DNA from: Salimicrobium halophilum
Lineage (GTDB): Bacteria; Bacillota; Bacilli; Bacillales; Halobacillaceae
DNA length: 64,000 bases
Assembly: GCF_900100295.1 (NCBI RefSeq)
Contig: NZ_FNEV01000002.1
Span: forward strand, 124,001-188,000
Reading direction: 5' to 3'
Shown: positions 15,601-24,656 of the stretch, piece after piece
Layout: each line of letters opens with the position of its first letter
Numbering within the stretch: the first letter of the stretch is position 1
Made by a program: the position numbers and the translations under genes
Notes under the pieces: model-generated
Seen by the model: only the letters and a program-made list of their open reading frames with translations
Told to the model about the DNA's origin: nothing
Database searches by the model: none

Positions 15601-17106
15601 ATGAACGTTGCTGGTGTGCTTTTTATTGTCATTCCGATTCTGGTGATAGCTGCGATTATCGCCGTCGTTGGATTCTTCTGGTTGAAGTTGAGATACCGAA
15701 CCGCCAAATCCAACGAAGCTCTGATTATCACGGGACCAAAGCTCGGGGATCCGGACAAAGAAACAAACATTTTCACCGATGATGAAGGCCGTTCGATGAA
15801 AATCATCCGGGGCGGAGGTTATCGACTGAAGATGTTCCAGACATCGACGCCGGTGAATTTGACGAGTTTTCAGCTCAAGCTTGAGACTCCTAAGGTGTAT
15901 ACGAACGGAGGAGTTCCGATCGTAGCTGATGCCGTAGCTATGATCAAAGTGGCGGATAGCCTGAAAGGAATCGCAAATTATGCAGAGCAATTCCTGGGAA
16001 AAGAACAGGATGAAATCGAACAGGAAATCGTCGAGGTCCTGGGCAGTAACCTGAGGGCCATCCTGTCGAAGATGACGGTGGAAGGAATCAATGAAGACCG
16101 GGAAAGTTTCAATGAACAGGTGACGAATATTGCCCAGCGTCAGTTGGATGAAATGGGCTTCAAAATTACATCCCTAGGTCTTACCGACTTGCGTGATGCA
16201 GACAAAGATAACGGATACTTAGAAAACTTGGGACGTCCTCGGATTGCCGAGGTCCGTAAGCAGGCGGAGATCGCCGAAGCGAACAGCCAGAGAGAAACGC
16301 GTATGCACGTAGCACGCACGGACCAGGAAGCGAAAGAAGAAGAATACAAACGGGAAAGTGCTATTGCGCAGTCCCGAAAAGAGAAAGACATCAAGGACGC
16401 GGCGTTCAAAGAAGAAACGGAACGAGCGCGTGCCCAGACGGAGCAGTCCTATGAACTCGAACGTACCAAACTGGCCAAAGAAGTTCAGGAAGAGGACTTA
16501 CTGATCAAACGTCGTGCCAAAGAAGAAGAACTGGACTTGAAACATATCGAGCGGGAACGCCTGGTTAAGCTTGAGGATGAAGAAGCGAAAGTCCGGAAAG
16601 CGAAAGCCGACGCTCAAGCCTACGAAACGACGAAACACGCGGAAGCCGAAGCTCAGAAATCCTCGATCGCCGGGGAAGCTCAGGCAAGAATCAAGAAGGA
16701 AGAAGGTTTTGCTGAAGCCGAAGTCATCCGTGAGAAAGGTAGAGCCGAAGCGGAGTCTCGCCGTCTGCTCGCGGAAGCGATGGAGAAACATGGCGACGTG
16801 ATCATCGTTGAAAAAATAATCGAAATGCTTCCGTTGTTCGCTGAGAAAGTCGCTGAACCGATGAACAACATCGATTCGGTGAAAATCATCGACTCAGGAA
16901 ACGGACAGGGAGTGCCATCTTTCGGGAAAAGCGTAACGAAATCGATGATGGATATGCAGGAGCCACTGAAAGAGCTTACAGGATTCGATGTGACGAATAT
17001 GCTTTCTTCTCTAGGGAAAGGGAAAGATCAAGAAAGTGATTCGGAAGCGGTTGGTAGTCTTACAGGTGAACAGGAAGACCTGCCAGAAGATAAAGAGGCA
17101 GAGTAA
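15601..17106 (+). CDS. floT: Flotillin (FloT/YuaG-like) membrane scaffold
   Basis: 501 residues, close to the B. subtilis FloT length. An N-terminal membrane segment (about 4-28) is followed by an SPFH/PHB domain (about 40-215), a long Glu/Ala/Lys-rich coiled coil with many EA/KAEA repeats (215-400) and a C-terminal region with GVPSFGKSV. Flotillins organise ordered membrane domains and oligomerise through the coil. AGGGGGT precedes the ATG. The NfeD-like partner gene usually placed before floT in Bacillus is absent here; the gene stands between two terminators. Confidence 0.93.
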   Translation: MNVAGVLFIVIPILVIAAIIAVVGFFWLKLRYRTAKSNEALIITGPKLGDPDKETNIFTDDEGRSMKIIRGGGYRLKMFQTSTPVNLTSFQLKLETPKVYTNGGVPIVADAVAMIKVADSLKGIANYAEQFLGKEQDEIEQEIVEVLGSNLRAILSKMTVEGINEDRESFNEQVTNIAQRQLDEMGFKITSLGLTDLRDADKDNGYLENLGRPRIAEVRKQAEIAEANSQRETRMHVARTDQEAKEEEYKRESAIAQSRKEKDIKDAAFKEETERARAQTEQSYELERTKLAKEVQEEDLLIKRRAKEEELDLKHIERERLVKLEDEEAKVRKAKADAQAYETTKHAEAEAQKSSIAGEAQARIKKEEGFAEAEVIREKGRAEAESRRLLAEAMEKHGDVIIVEKIIEMLPLFAEKVAEPMNNIDSVKIIDSGNGQGVPSFGKSVTKSMMDMQEPLKELTGFDVTNMLSSLGKGKDQESDSEAVGSLTGEQEDLPEDKEAE

Positions 17107-17118
17107 TTCAAAACAAAC

Positions 17119-17158
17119 AGAGAGAAGATCACCAGTCACAGGTGTCTTCTCTCTTTCT
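17119..17158. terminator. Bidirectional terminator between floT and yfhO
   Basis: Stem AGAGAGAAGA-t-CACC pairs with GGTG-t-CTTCTCTCT around a short loop, then TTTCTTATT. It lies between two convergent stop codons. Confidence 0.85.
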
Positions 17159-19743
17159 TATTGTTTGCCCGTCTTTTTTCTCTTCCAGATCCAAAGACAA
17201 GCCATGAACAAGGATACGGAAAAGGCAACAAGTGTAGAGAAGAAATAAGGGGGGCGATAGACGAACTCCACTTCGTTGTCTCCGGGCTCAATCTTCGTGC
17301 CGATCATTGCATAATTGACTTTCTCCACTTCTCTTGTTTCTCCGTCTACTTCTACACTCCAACCTTTTTCATAAGGGATAGGAATAGAAAGATAGCTATC
17401 CTTTTCAGTATCTATGCTTTCTATGGTGATCCGGTTTCCATTGAATTGTGCATTCGGTTGTTCTTCTTTTCCTGACACCTGTTCCAACGTATCGTAATCC
17501 GCTGCATACATCTCAAGCTCGTTCAGCGTATAGTCCCCTTTTGGTACACGGAGGGAGATCAGTTTTTCTTTCGGGACACGGATGGTGATATCGTTCACCC
17601 CTGTTTTGTAGATGGAATCCCGAGACTTCCGGCTCGTCTGGAAATCATTCACTTCCAGACCGAAGAGCGGGGCTTCTTTGACATTGTTGAACAGATAAAA
17701 AGATACATAAATGTCTTCAGCACTTGATTCCATAATCTTCTCAGGAAGCTGGAGATCAATGCCCCCTTGATCTTCGGTAACGACGAGTTGGTCTTCAGAG
17801 TAGGTTGCGCCAACGCTTTTGACCTGAACCTGACTCATGAAGTTCTCATGCTCCGGTACTGTTTTGGCCGTCGTGCTTCCATCTTCTACGACTATTCCTT
17901 CTAGCATGGCCTGTTCGCGTGAAAGAAAGTGCCTGTCTGCAAGTGATTCTTCAGAATATACGACATCAGACAAACGAACAAAAGGAAGAGGGTTCGTGTT
18001 CTCATACGTCACGTAATTTTCACTTTCCTCCGATTGCTCGAAGCCATATGGAATCGTGTACTCGTTTCCTATTTTTCTTAAGACATGATTACTCCGCCAG
18101 AGGCTGTGAAGGTTGGCCCGGTCGCCGAAGCCTGAATATCTGCTTACGCTTTCCCGTTTCATATCGATTTCGAGGTCATGGTAATAGTAATTCAGAAGGT
18201 CTCCGTTCAAGATGCTGGAGTAAGCACTCGTACCTTGGAAATCCTGGATGAGAGGGGTGTTGTATCTACCATCTGCCATCCATGTCACCCGGGGGAAAGA
18301 AGCATCGAGCGACGAGTCGATCAAGTTCTGTTGCTCGCTACTTACATAGTTGTTGCTTAAGATATAGTCTCTCGAGCTCTCATGAACTTCGCCTCCGGCA
18401 TACAACTCATAATGCTGATAGACATTCATCGTGACGAGCTGAATGAGAATGGTAACGGAAAATAGTCCGTACCATCCAATCGTTCCGTATCTCTGAGTCA
18501 GGAAGATGAGGAGTAACGTAAGGAGAACGGATGTAAGGATCAGCTTGGCCCACACACTGTTGAAAGAAAGAGTGGGATCTCCTGCAAGAAAGGCGGCATA
18601 CAGTACAATCGTACCTGTTGCGACCAGGCTTGAGTTTTTTATTTTTACGTGTTTTAACAGCGGAAACCCTGCAGCTATCGCGCCACCTATAGTAAAAGAG
18701 GCGAGATATTCGTAGCGGTGCTGAGGTGCAGATAGGCCATTGAAAAAGCTTGCTGCATACGGAATGTAATGCAATGCGATGAACAGCAGACTCAGCACCG
18801 AGAAAAAAAGGAATGCCGGACTTTTGAACTGCCTGAATAATAAAAGCATAACTACGAACAGAGCCGGAACAATGAGATATAGGCTGTCATAAAGTATATT
18901 CGTCGTAGCCTCAAAAAGAGGGATCTCCTGCTCATAAGCGGGGCGTTCATTCTGAAGGAACCCGCGGACGGCCGGAATGAACCCGACGGCTCCCACGCCG
19001 AATCCGAGCACTACCGATATAGCATAAAGTTTCAATTGCTGAAGTTTCGGTACTTCTTTTCCAAGGAGGGGGATGAGCCACCGGAAGAGAATATAAACGC
19101 CTGTGAAGAAGCCATTGATATAAGCGAAATAGAAGTTATCGAAAAAAGAGATCGCTACGGCCAGAATCAGCCATCCGGGTTTCCCTTCTCGAATCACTTT
19201 CTCTACTCCGAGAATAAGGAGTGGCAGCCACAGGAACGCATCACCGAAGAATTCCCAATACGTCACGTGATGGTAGTATTTGGCAGCTGTCGCATAAAAA
19301 ACCGCCCCGAGAAAAGCGGGGAGGGTCCTGCCGTTGATATATCGGAAAACATAGGTCGTAATCATCAAAACGAAAGTCATCCGCATGATACTTATGAACA
19401 CAGAAGACTGCGCCCAGAATAATATATCCGGCGAATCGATGATGTTCAAGGTTTCCATCAGAAAGACGATCAGAACCGTCGCATAAAAGAACAAGTTGAT
19501 GCTGTAATAGTAAGCAAGTTGACTGTATGTATCTCCGCCGAGACCGAATTCATAAGAGTAGAAGAAGTCGCCGCTCGTGAACTGATCGTATAGCATGTCA
19601 CGGAACGGAACCATTTGGGATAATCCGTCATTCGGTCCGGTCATATAGATGCCTTGTGTCCATTGGTATATGAAATACCCGTGGGCGAGAGTCGCCACCA
19701 GGAGACTGGAAATCAACAGCAGGATCGTTTTCTTATTTCTCAT
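17158..19743 (-). CDS. yfhO: YfhO-family membrane glycosyltransferase
   Basis: 861 residues, the same size as B. subtilis YfhO. About a dozen TM helices fill residues 5-470, with an extracytoplasmic loop after TM1 (GPNDGLSQMVPFRDMLYDQF) that carries the GT-C-type acidic residue. A large extracellular beta-rich domain follows (about 480-830), then a final TM helix and a basic tail. In Bacillus and Listeria YfhO-type proteins work with CsbB and GtcA to place a sugar on lipoteichoic acid, and both partners are the next two genes in this operon. YfhO would be the outside-facing transferase. Confidence 0.9.
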   Translation of the reverse strand: MRNKKTILLLISSLLVATLAHGYFIYQWTQGIYMTGPNDGLSQMVPFRDMLYDQFTSGDFFYSYEFGLGGDTYSQLAYYYSINLFFYATVLIVFLMETLNIIDSPDILFWAQSSVFISIMRMTFVLMITTYVFRYINGRTLPAFLGAVFYATAAKYYHHVTYWEFFGDAFLWLPLLILGVEKVIREGKPGWLILAVAISFFDNFYFAYINGFFTGVYILFRWLIPLLGKEVPKLQQLKLYAISVVLGFGVGAVGFIPAVRGFLQNERPAYEQEIPLFEATTNILYDSLYLIVPALFVVMLLLFRQFKSPAFLFFSVLSLLFIALHYIPYAASFFNGLSAPQHRYEYLASFTIGGAIAAGFPLLKHVKIKNSSLVATGTIVLYAAFLAGDPTLSFNSVWAKLILTSVLLTLLLIFLTQRYGTIGWYGLFSVTILIQLVTMNVYQHYELYAGGEVHESSRDYILSNNYVSSEQQNLIDSSLDASFPRVTWMADGRYNTPLIQDFQGTSAYSSILNGDLLNYYYHDLEIDMKRESVSRYSGFGDRANLHSLWRSNHVLRKIGNEYTIPYGFEQSEESENYVTYENTNPLPFVRLSDVVYSEESLADRHFLSREQAMLEGIVVEDGSTTAKTVPEHENFMSQVQVKSVGATYSEDQLVVTEDQGGIDLQLPEKIMESSAEDIYVSFYLFNNVKEAPLFGLEVNDFQTSRKSRDSIYKTGVNDITIRVPKEKLISLRVPKGDYTLNELEMYAADYDTLEQVSGKEEQPNAQFNGNRITIESIDTEKDSYLSIPIPYEKGWSVEVDGETREVEKVNYAMIGTKIEPGDNEVEFVYRPPYFFSTLVAFSVSLFMACLWIWKRKKTGKQ

Positions 19744-19756
19744 AGATGTTCACGCC

Positions 19757-20131
19757 TTACCTTTTCAAAATTTTGCCCGTTACCACAAAGGTGATGGGTA
19801 CGGTGAAAAACACCGCTGCCAGTGGTGCCACGTTGCCATTCCAGTGAAAGAGATCAACGAACACGAATGTCAGCAGGGAAGATACGGACATGTTGACCAC
19901 CTGGGTGAAGGGAAACATGAGAAACTTGGTGATCGTCGGCTTTACCCTGTACGTAAAGTAGACGTTCAAAAAGAAAGAAATGACCATGCTGATAAAAAAG
20001 GCCAGAATGTGGGAGAGGAGATAGTACCACTCCAGTACGTTGTAAAATAGTACATAAAATATATAGTAGTTGGCAGTATTCATTCCGCCTACCAGAACGA
20101 ATCTGGTAAGCTCATTGTTCAATTTTTTCAT
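19757..20131 (-). CDS. gtcA: GtcA-like flippase
   Basis: 124 residues with four TM helices, starting ELTRFVLVGGMNTANYYIFYVLF, the GtcA/GtrA-family opening. The ATG at 20131 is favoured because GAAGAGG lies six bases before it; an ATG at 20137 is possible. Its start lies inside the end of csbB and yfhO follows after 13 bases. GtcA proteins are thought to flip undecaprenyl-phosphate-linked monosaccharides made by CsbB to the outer face for YfhO. Confidence 0.9.
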   Translation of the reverse strand: MKKLNNELTRFVLVGGMNTANYYIFYVLFYNVLEWYYLLSHILAFFISMVISFFLNVYFTYRVKPTITKFLMFPFTQVVNMSVSSLLTFVFVDLFHWNGNVAPLAAVFFTVPITFVVTGKILKR

Positions 20132-21068
20132 AAACATCCTCTTCTACATTACTTTCTTCGATTAGATAGTGGGGGCGTTTCTTCGTTTCCATATAAATTC
20201 TTCCGACGTATTCACCAATGATCCCCAGGCTCATCAGCTGGATACCACCAAGGAAAAGGATAGAGGAGATAGTGGTGAAATAGCCAGGGACATCCACGCC
20301 GCGGAACAGAATCATGATGAACATGATAAGGATGTAAACCATGCTGAAGCCCATAATGGCGAGTCCTGCATAAAAAACGAAACGGAGAGGCCGCTGGTTG
20401 AAGGAGACGATTCCTTCGATTCCGTATTCCAATAGTTGTTTCAACGACCAGTGGGAATCTCCGTTTTCCCTCTGTACGTTGTCGAAGTGGACGATCTTTT
20501 TCCTGAAGCCGATCCAGGAAAACAATCCTTTCGAGAAACGGTTTCCTTCACTAAGAGCAAGTATCGCCTGCACCGCTTGTCTGCCTAGCAGCCGGAAATC
20601 TCCCTCTCCATCGGAAAGATTCACCTGAGCCAGGCTATTCACCCCTTTATAGTATAGCTTGGAAAGCATAGAACGGAATTTCGATTCCCCGTTTCTGTTA
20701 CGTTTCGCTACAACTTGCTGGAAACCTTCGAAGTACCCGTTCAGTAAGTCCGGGATAAGCGAAGGCGGATGCTGAAGATCTGCATCCATGATGATGACAG
20801 CCTCCCCTTCCGCATGCTGGAGACCGGCAATGAGTGCCGGTTCTTTCCCGAAGTTCCGGCTGAATGATATATATTTCACTTCTTTTGCATGCCTCGCCCT
20901 ATTCTTGAGCCGCTGCAGGGTATCATCTTTGCTTCCGTCGTCTATGAAAATCACCTGATAAGAGTAGGGAAGATGTCGGAATTCTTCTTGAAGTGCTTCA
21001 TGCACCAGATCGATATTTTCACCCTCGTTATAGGCAGGGATCACGATAGAAATCAATAATTCATTCAT
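20112..21068 (-). CDS. csbB: CsbB-like undecaprenyl-phosphate glycosyltransferase
   Basis: 318 residues. GT2 motifs: ISIVIPAYNEGENI, IDDGSKDDT (D43-D44) and MDADLQHPP, then QLLEYGIEGI and two C-terminal TM helices (about 235-295), the DPM1/GtrB/CsbB layout. It should attach a sugar, probably GlcNAc, to undecaprenyl phosphate on the cytoplasmic side. GGAGGAAGACT precedes the ATG at 21068. First gene of the csbB-gtcA-yfhO operon. In B. subtilis csbB is stress-regulated (SigB/SigX); I could not make out such a promoter here. Confidence 0.9.
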   Translation of the reverse strand: MNELLISIVIPAYNEGENIDLVHEALQEEFRHLPYSYQVIFIDDGSKDDTLQRLKNRARHAKEVKYISFSRNFGKEPALIAGLQHAEGEAVIIMDADLQHPPSLIPDLLNGYFEGFQQVVAKRNRNGESKFRSMLSKLYYKGVNSLAQVNLSDGEGDFRLLGRQAVQAILALSEGNRFSKGLFSWIGFRKKIVHFDNVQRENGDSHWSLKQLLEYGIEGIVSFNQRPLRFVFYAGLAIMGFSMVYILIMFIMILFRGVDVPGYFTTISSILFLGGIQLMSLGIIGEYVGRIYMETKKRPHYLIEESNVEEDVYEKIEQ

Positions 21069-21236
21069 AGTCTTCCTCCGTCTCCATACTAGCTGTAACC
21101 ATTCTTCCCTAGCCTTGTAAAATTGAAACTCGTACAAAATACGTGGGACCTATTCACTTTTTCAATTATTGTTTTACCGTGCGTGAGAGAAGGGAAAAGA
21201 AGTAACAATGTAATCAGTGCTGAGGAGGCGGTTGCT

Positions 21237-22712
21237 ATGAAGAGGTACATAAGGAACTATATCGTCGGAGTGTCATTCCTATTGTTTTTTCTTGCGGGAG
21301 CGTATTCTGCAGAAGCGACTTTCGGGCCGGACTCGTGGCTCGAGTATCGTTTGAATGACAAGAATAACCCTGTCTATGACGAGGATGGGACGGACCCTCT
21401 CGAAGCGGTGACTTTCGAGACGGGGGATCAGATCCGTTCTACCCCGGTAGTCATCGGAGACCGGTTATTCGCAGGTAATCATAATACGGGAGAGATGTTC
21501 GCCTTCGATATCAAAAGTGGGGAATTGTTATGGGAAAACCAGGCCCCGAATTGGATACACTCTGAAATGATCTACCAGGGCGGAACCGTCTATGTCGGAT
21601 TCGGGAACCGGTTTTTCGAAAACGGTATCCGTGGTACAGGACAGAGCGGGGTTATGGCCGTAGATGCAGAAACGGGAGAGACCTTATGGCAGACCGAAAC
21701 GGATGGAGAAGTCATGCCAACGCCTGTGTACCATGAGGGATATGTTTATGCTGCGACAGGAGACAGACATCTCTATAAAATGGAAGAAAGTAGTGGAGAG
21801 GTCGAAGAAAAGATTAATCTCGGCCATATCGTAAGTATGTCTTCCCCTAATTATTATGAGGATCACATATTCGTAGGAGGCGGTGCGCCTCGGCCTTATA
21901 CGTTTTCGGCTGTAGATGTGGAGGAAGATACCGTCACATGGCAGACCGAGATGCCCGATGCTTTCGCAGGGCTTGATGATGTCCCGCCGGCTATCAGCGA
22001 AGATATTGTAGTGACAACCGCTTTGGAAGGTCCCGGGCCTCTACCGTTGAAGCAGGTATACGACAACTCAGGTGCTGTAGAAGCATATAAAGAACTCGTT
22101 AAATCTCTTGTCGGGAATCAAAAAGAATATCCGGAACATGTAATGTATGCCATGGACACAAATAATGGAGAATTGTTGTGGAAGAAAAGCCTTGGTTCCG
22201 GAGAAATGGTGAAAAACAACAAATCGGGAGCACCGATGATCTATGACGGGCGTGTGTATGTAGGGAGTCCGATCACAGAAACGTTTTATTCTTATGATTT
22301 ACAAACGGGAGAGAAACAGTGGGAATTCAGAAATACTACTATGAAAGCACCCCCTGTAGCCGACGATGGTGTCGTCTATTTCACGAACGCGGAAGGATAT
22401 GTCCATGCCATGGATGCCGAGACAGGGGAAGAAATCGGTCGTAAAGAACTTGGAGGTACTTTGGCACCCTCTGGTCCGATCATAATGAACGACACTTTGA
22501 TCGTAGGAAGCCAGGATAGCAACGTCTATGCACTTCCGGTTGAAGAGATTCAGGGGTCTTCGGATGAATTCACTACGAACCATCATGAAGAAAAGAGTAT
22601 GCTCTCTTTTGTTTCAGTTGTATACGGCGCACCCACCATTCTCCTTATCGTACTGATGATACTTGGAGTAGCAGGCGTACGTATGTTCAGAAAGAAACAT
22701 CACAATAAATAG
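21237..22712 (+). CDS. Membrane-anchored PQQ-like beta-propeller protein
   Basis: 491 residues from the ATG at 21237 (GAGGAGG upstream). A signal peptide ends near AYSAEA (residue about 28). The body holds at least six repeats of the type G-x-x-Y-A-x-D-x-x-T-G-E-x-L-W (for example FAFDIKSGELLWE, MAVDAETGETLWQ, YAMDTNNGELLWK, HAMDAETGEEIG), which form a BamB/PQQ-type propeller. A C-terminal TM helix (about 460-482) and a basic tail anchor it, so the propeller faces outside. No catalytic residues for a PQQ enzyme are apparent; a binding or scaffold role is more likely. Divergent from csbB. Confidence 0.85.
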   Translation: MKRYIRNYIVGVSFLLFFLAGAYSAEATFGPDSWLEYRLNDKNNPVYDEDGTDPLEAVTFETGDQIRSTPVVIGDRLFAGNHNTGEMFAFDIKSGELLWENQAPNWIHSEMIYQGGTVYVGFGNRFFENGIRGTGQSGVMAVDAETGETLWQTETDGEVMPTPVYHEGYVYAATGDRHLYKMEESSGEVEEKINLGHIVSMSSPNYYEDHIFVGGGAPRPYTFSAVDVEEDTVTWQTEMPDAFAGLDDVPPAISEDIVVTTALEGPGPLPLKQVYDNSGAVEAYKELVKSLVGNQKEYPEHVMYAMDTNNGELLWKKSLGSGEMVKNNKSGAPMIYDGRVYVGSPITETFYSYDLQTGEKQWEFRNTTMKAPPVADDGVVYFTNAEGYVHAMDAETGEEIGRKELGGTLAPSGPIIMNDTLIVGSQDSNVYALPVEEIQGSSDEFTTNHHEEKSMLSFVSVVYGAPTILLIVLMILGVAGVRMFRKKHHNK

Positions 22713-22753
22713 GAAGAATCCGGAGAACAGGGACCTGCTTCTCCGGATTCTTC
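22713..22753. terminator. Strong hairpin between convergent genes
   Basis: 15-bp perfect stem GAAGAATCCGGAGAA and its complement around an 11-base loop, immediately after the propeller stop codon. On the minus strand the tail reads TATTTATTG, so it also suits the aldo/keto reductase gene. Confidence 0.88.
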
Positions 22754-22755
22754 AG

Positions 22756-23598
22756 TTAAAACTCTTCATATATAGCGGGGTTCTGATTATTCAATCGCCC
22801 ATCGTCTTTAGTCAATTCATCAATCATTCTCATTTCTCCATCTTCGAGTGTGAAATCGAAAATGTTTTTGTTTTCTTTCTGTCTCTCCGGAGAGGATGAT
22901 TTAGGGATAGGGATGGTTCCGAGCTGGTAGTGCCAGCGCAGAATCACCTGAGACACCGACTTTCCGTGGCGAGCGGCGATTTCCTGGATGACTTCGTTCC
23001 CCAGAATATTGGTCACTCGTGCCAATGGGCTCCATGACTCTGTCTGTATTCCTTTCTCCTTATGGTAAGCGATCTGGTCCTTCTGATTGAAGAAGGGGTG
23101 CAGTTCAACCTGGTTGATGGCAGGTAGGATACCCGTCTCTTCTTCCAGGCGTTCTATGTGTTCAGGGAGGAAATTACAAACACCGATGGAGCGGATCAAT
23201 CCCCATTTCTTCGCATCGATTAATGCCTGCCACGCTTCCACATACATATTCTGTTTCGGATTCGGCCAGTGGATCAGGTACAGGTCATAATAATCGAGTC
23301 CTGCCCGGTACAGGGATTCCTGTATGGAAGTGACTGCTTTATCATGTTCATGGTACCGTCCTGGAAGTTTGGAAGTGATGCGAAGTTCGTCACGGGGAAC
23401 ACTGCTGCGACGTACAGCTTCTCCGACGGTACCTTCGTTTTCATAATTGTAGGCTGTATCGATCAGACGATACCCGGAATCGATGGCACTGTGGATGGAA
23501 GTCGCTCCATCGTTTCCGTTCAGACGATACGTTCCGAAACCTATCGAAGGGACGATCAATCCATCATTCAGAGTGATCTCAGGGATAGCATTACTCAA
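22756..23598 (-). CDS. Aldo/keto reductase (YtbE/YvgN-like)
   Basis: 280 residues, the short AKR5-type length. Catalytic tetrad D47, Y52, K77 and H110 (in RLIDTAYNYENE, TSKLPG and LIHWPNP); the NADPH site includes the late IPIPKSSSPERQKEN segment. Such proteins reduce aldehydes such as glyoxals with NADPH in the cytoplasm. The gene is alone, with 214 bases of upstream space before a divergent small gene. Confidence 0.92.
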   Translation of the reverse strand: MSNAIPEITLNDGLIVPSIGFGTYRLNGNDGATSIHSAIDSGYRLIDTAYNYENEGTVGEAVRRSSVPRDELRITSKLPGRYHEHDKAVTSIQESLYRAGLDYYDLYLIHWPNPKQNMYVEAWQALIDAKKWGLIRSIGVCNFLPEHIERLEEETGILPAINQVELHPFFNQKDQIAYHKEKGIQTESWSPLARVTNILGNEVIQEIAARHGKSVSQVILRWHYQLGTIPIPKSSSPERQKENKNIFDFTLEDGEMRMIDELTKDDGRLNNQNPAIYEEF

Positions 23599-23812
23599 TA
23601 TTCATCTTCCTTTCTATGTATTTGTTTAAATATACCTCTCCAGAGAAGAGAGTAAACTTCGGCGCTCATTTCCTGATAATGAGTAGAGGATTCCTTTTCA
23701 ATTACTCGAAAATCTGACTTCGGTTTGAGTGATATTTTCACCTTTTGTTCTTCTGGATAATTTTGAAACGGATGACTGTTTAATACGTATCACTAGTAAA
23801 GGCGGTGATCGG

Positions 23813-24010
23813 TTGTTACTTCTAGGAGAAATATTTCAGTGGGGAGCGGCGTTCATATTTATTATCAGTTCTTCTTTTTACCTTAATGATTTAGAAAAAA
23901 GGAAGAAAAGAAGAGAATTATCTTCTTTTGAAGCTGCCATGCGATTCATCCTTCAGACAGCTTATATTCTGTTCGCTATCGGGTTACTTCTTCAAATCTT
24001 TTTCAGGTAG
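23813..24010 (+). CDS. Small two-TM protein, TTG start
   Basis: 65 residues from TTG at 23813. AAAGGCGGTGATC ends three bases before the TTG and differs at one base from the full anti-Shine-Dalgarno complement, which decides the start. TM segments are at about residues 7-24 and 44-62, with a basic loop (EKRKKRREL) between. No family recognised. It is followed after 11 bases by another small gene. Confidence 0.6.
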   Translation: MLLLGEIFQWGAAFIFIISSSFYLNDLEKRKKRRELSSFEAAMRFILQTAYILFAIGLLLQIFFR

Positions 24011-24021
24011 GTGACTTTCTC

Positions 24022-24237
24022 ATGAGAATAATACAAGATGAGTCTTCGTACGGGCTATTCGTCGTGATAACTGTGCTTTCTTTGATGACACTGCAAAAAA
24101 TCGAACGACTTGAGAAATCGAGGAGGAAGCTATCCGATCAAGTAGCAGGAGAAGCTTTGAGAAAAAAGGAGTATAGCCCTGGGAGGATTCTTCGTTTTTT
24201 CGACGGTAAGACCGGGAATAGGGAGAGTAGCTTGTAA
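24022..24237 (+). CDS. Small single-TM protein, 71 residues
   Basis: One hydrophobic segment (about residues 10-24, YGLFVVITVLSLMTL) is followed by a basic amphipathic helix (KIERLEKSRRKL) and a basic tail. AGGTAGGTGA precedes the ATG. No family recognised. It is closely linked to the preceding and following genes. Confidence 0.55.
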   Translation: MRIIQDESSYGLFVVITVLSLMTLQKIERLEKSRRKLSDQVAGEALRKKEYSPGRILRFFDGKTGNRESSL

Positions 24238-24258
24238 GAATACAGAGGAGGACCAGGC

Positions 24259-24609
24259 ATGGAAAATGAAGAGAAAGTCATCCATCACTTCACGGATTTC
24301 CGTGAATTTGAAACAGAAGGATTAAAGAATAAAGGAATAGATTTCCCGGAGCTCGAGCAAGTACTCAGTGACTACATATTGAGTCAGGATAGGGATACGC
24401 TGATCTTCAAAGAATGTATCGTTCAGATGAAGCAGCGAAGCGATGGAGAAATCCGCACTGTGAAGATCGTTTACCAGGATGATGATATGAACAGTGATAT
24501 CCGATTATGGGGAGCAAGGAATGACCAGAATGGAGAGGTTCTTAATATGAACGTGGATGCTGTGAACCTTGTGACGGAAGAAGTAGTATATGAACGTTCA
24601 CTTATTTGA
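24259..24609 (+). CDS. Acidic soluble protein of unknown function
   Basis: 116 residues, no signal or TM segment, strongly acidic. The second half alternates polar and hydrophobic residues like beta strands (IRTVKIVYQDDD, GEVLNMNVDAVNLV). AGAGGAGGACCAGGC precedes the ATG and a perfect terminator follows the stop. I do not recognise a family. Confidence 0.6.
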   Translation: MENEEKVIHHFTDFREFETEGLKNKGIDFPELEQVLSDYILSQDRDTLIFKECIVQMKQRSDGEIRTVKIVYQDDDMNSDIRLWGARNDQNGEVLNMNVDAVNLVTEEVVYERSLI

Positions 24610-24612
24610 ATA

Positions 24613-24656
24613 GGAAAAGGGTTCTGCTTTAAGTGGCAGAACCCTTTTCCTTGTTC
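24613..24656. terminator. Bidirectional terminator
   Basis: 15-bp perfect stem GGAAAAGGGTTCTGC and its complement with an 8-base loop, between the convergent ends of the acidic protein and the processive glycosyltransferase. T-rich tails exist on both strands. Confidence 0.92.
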
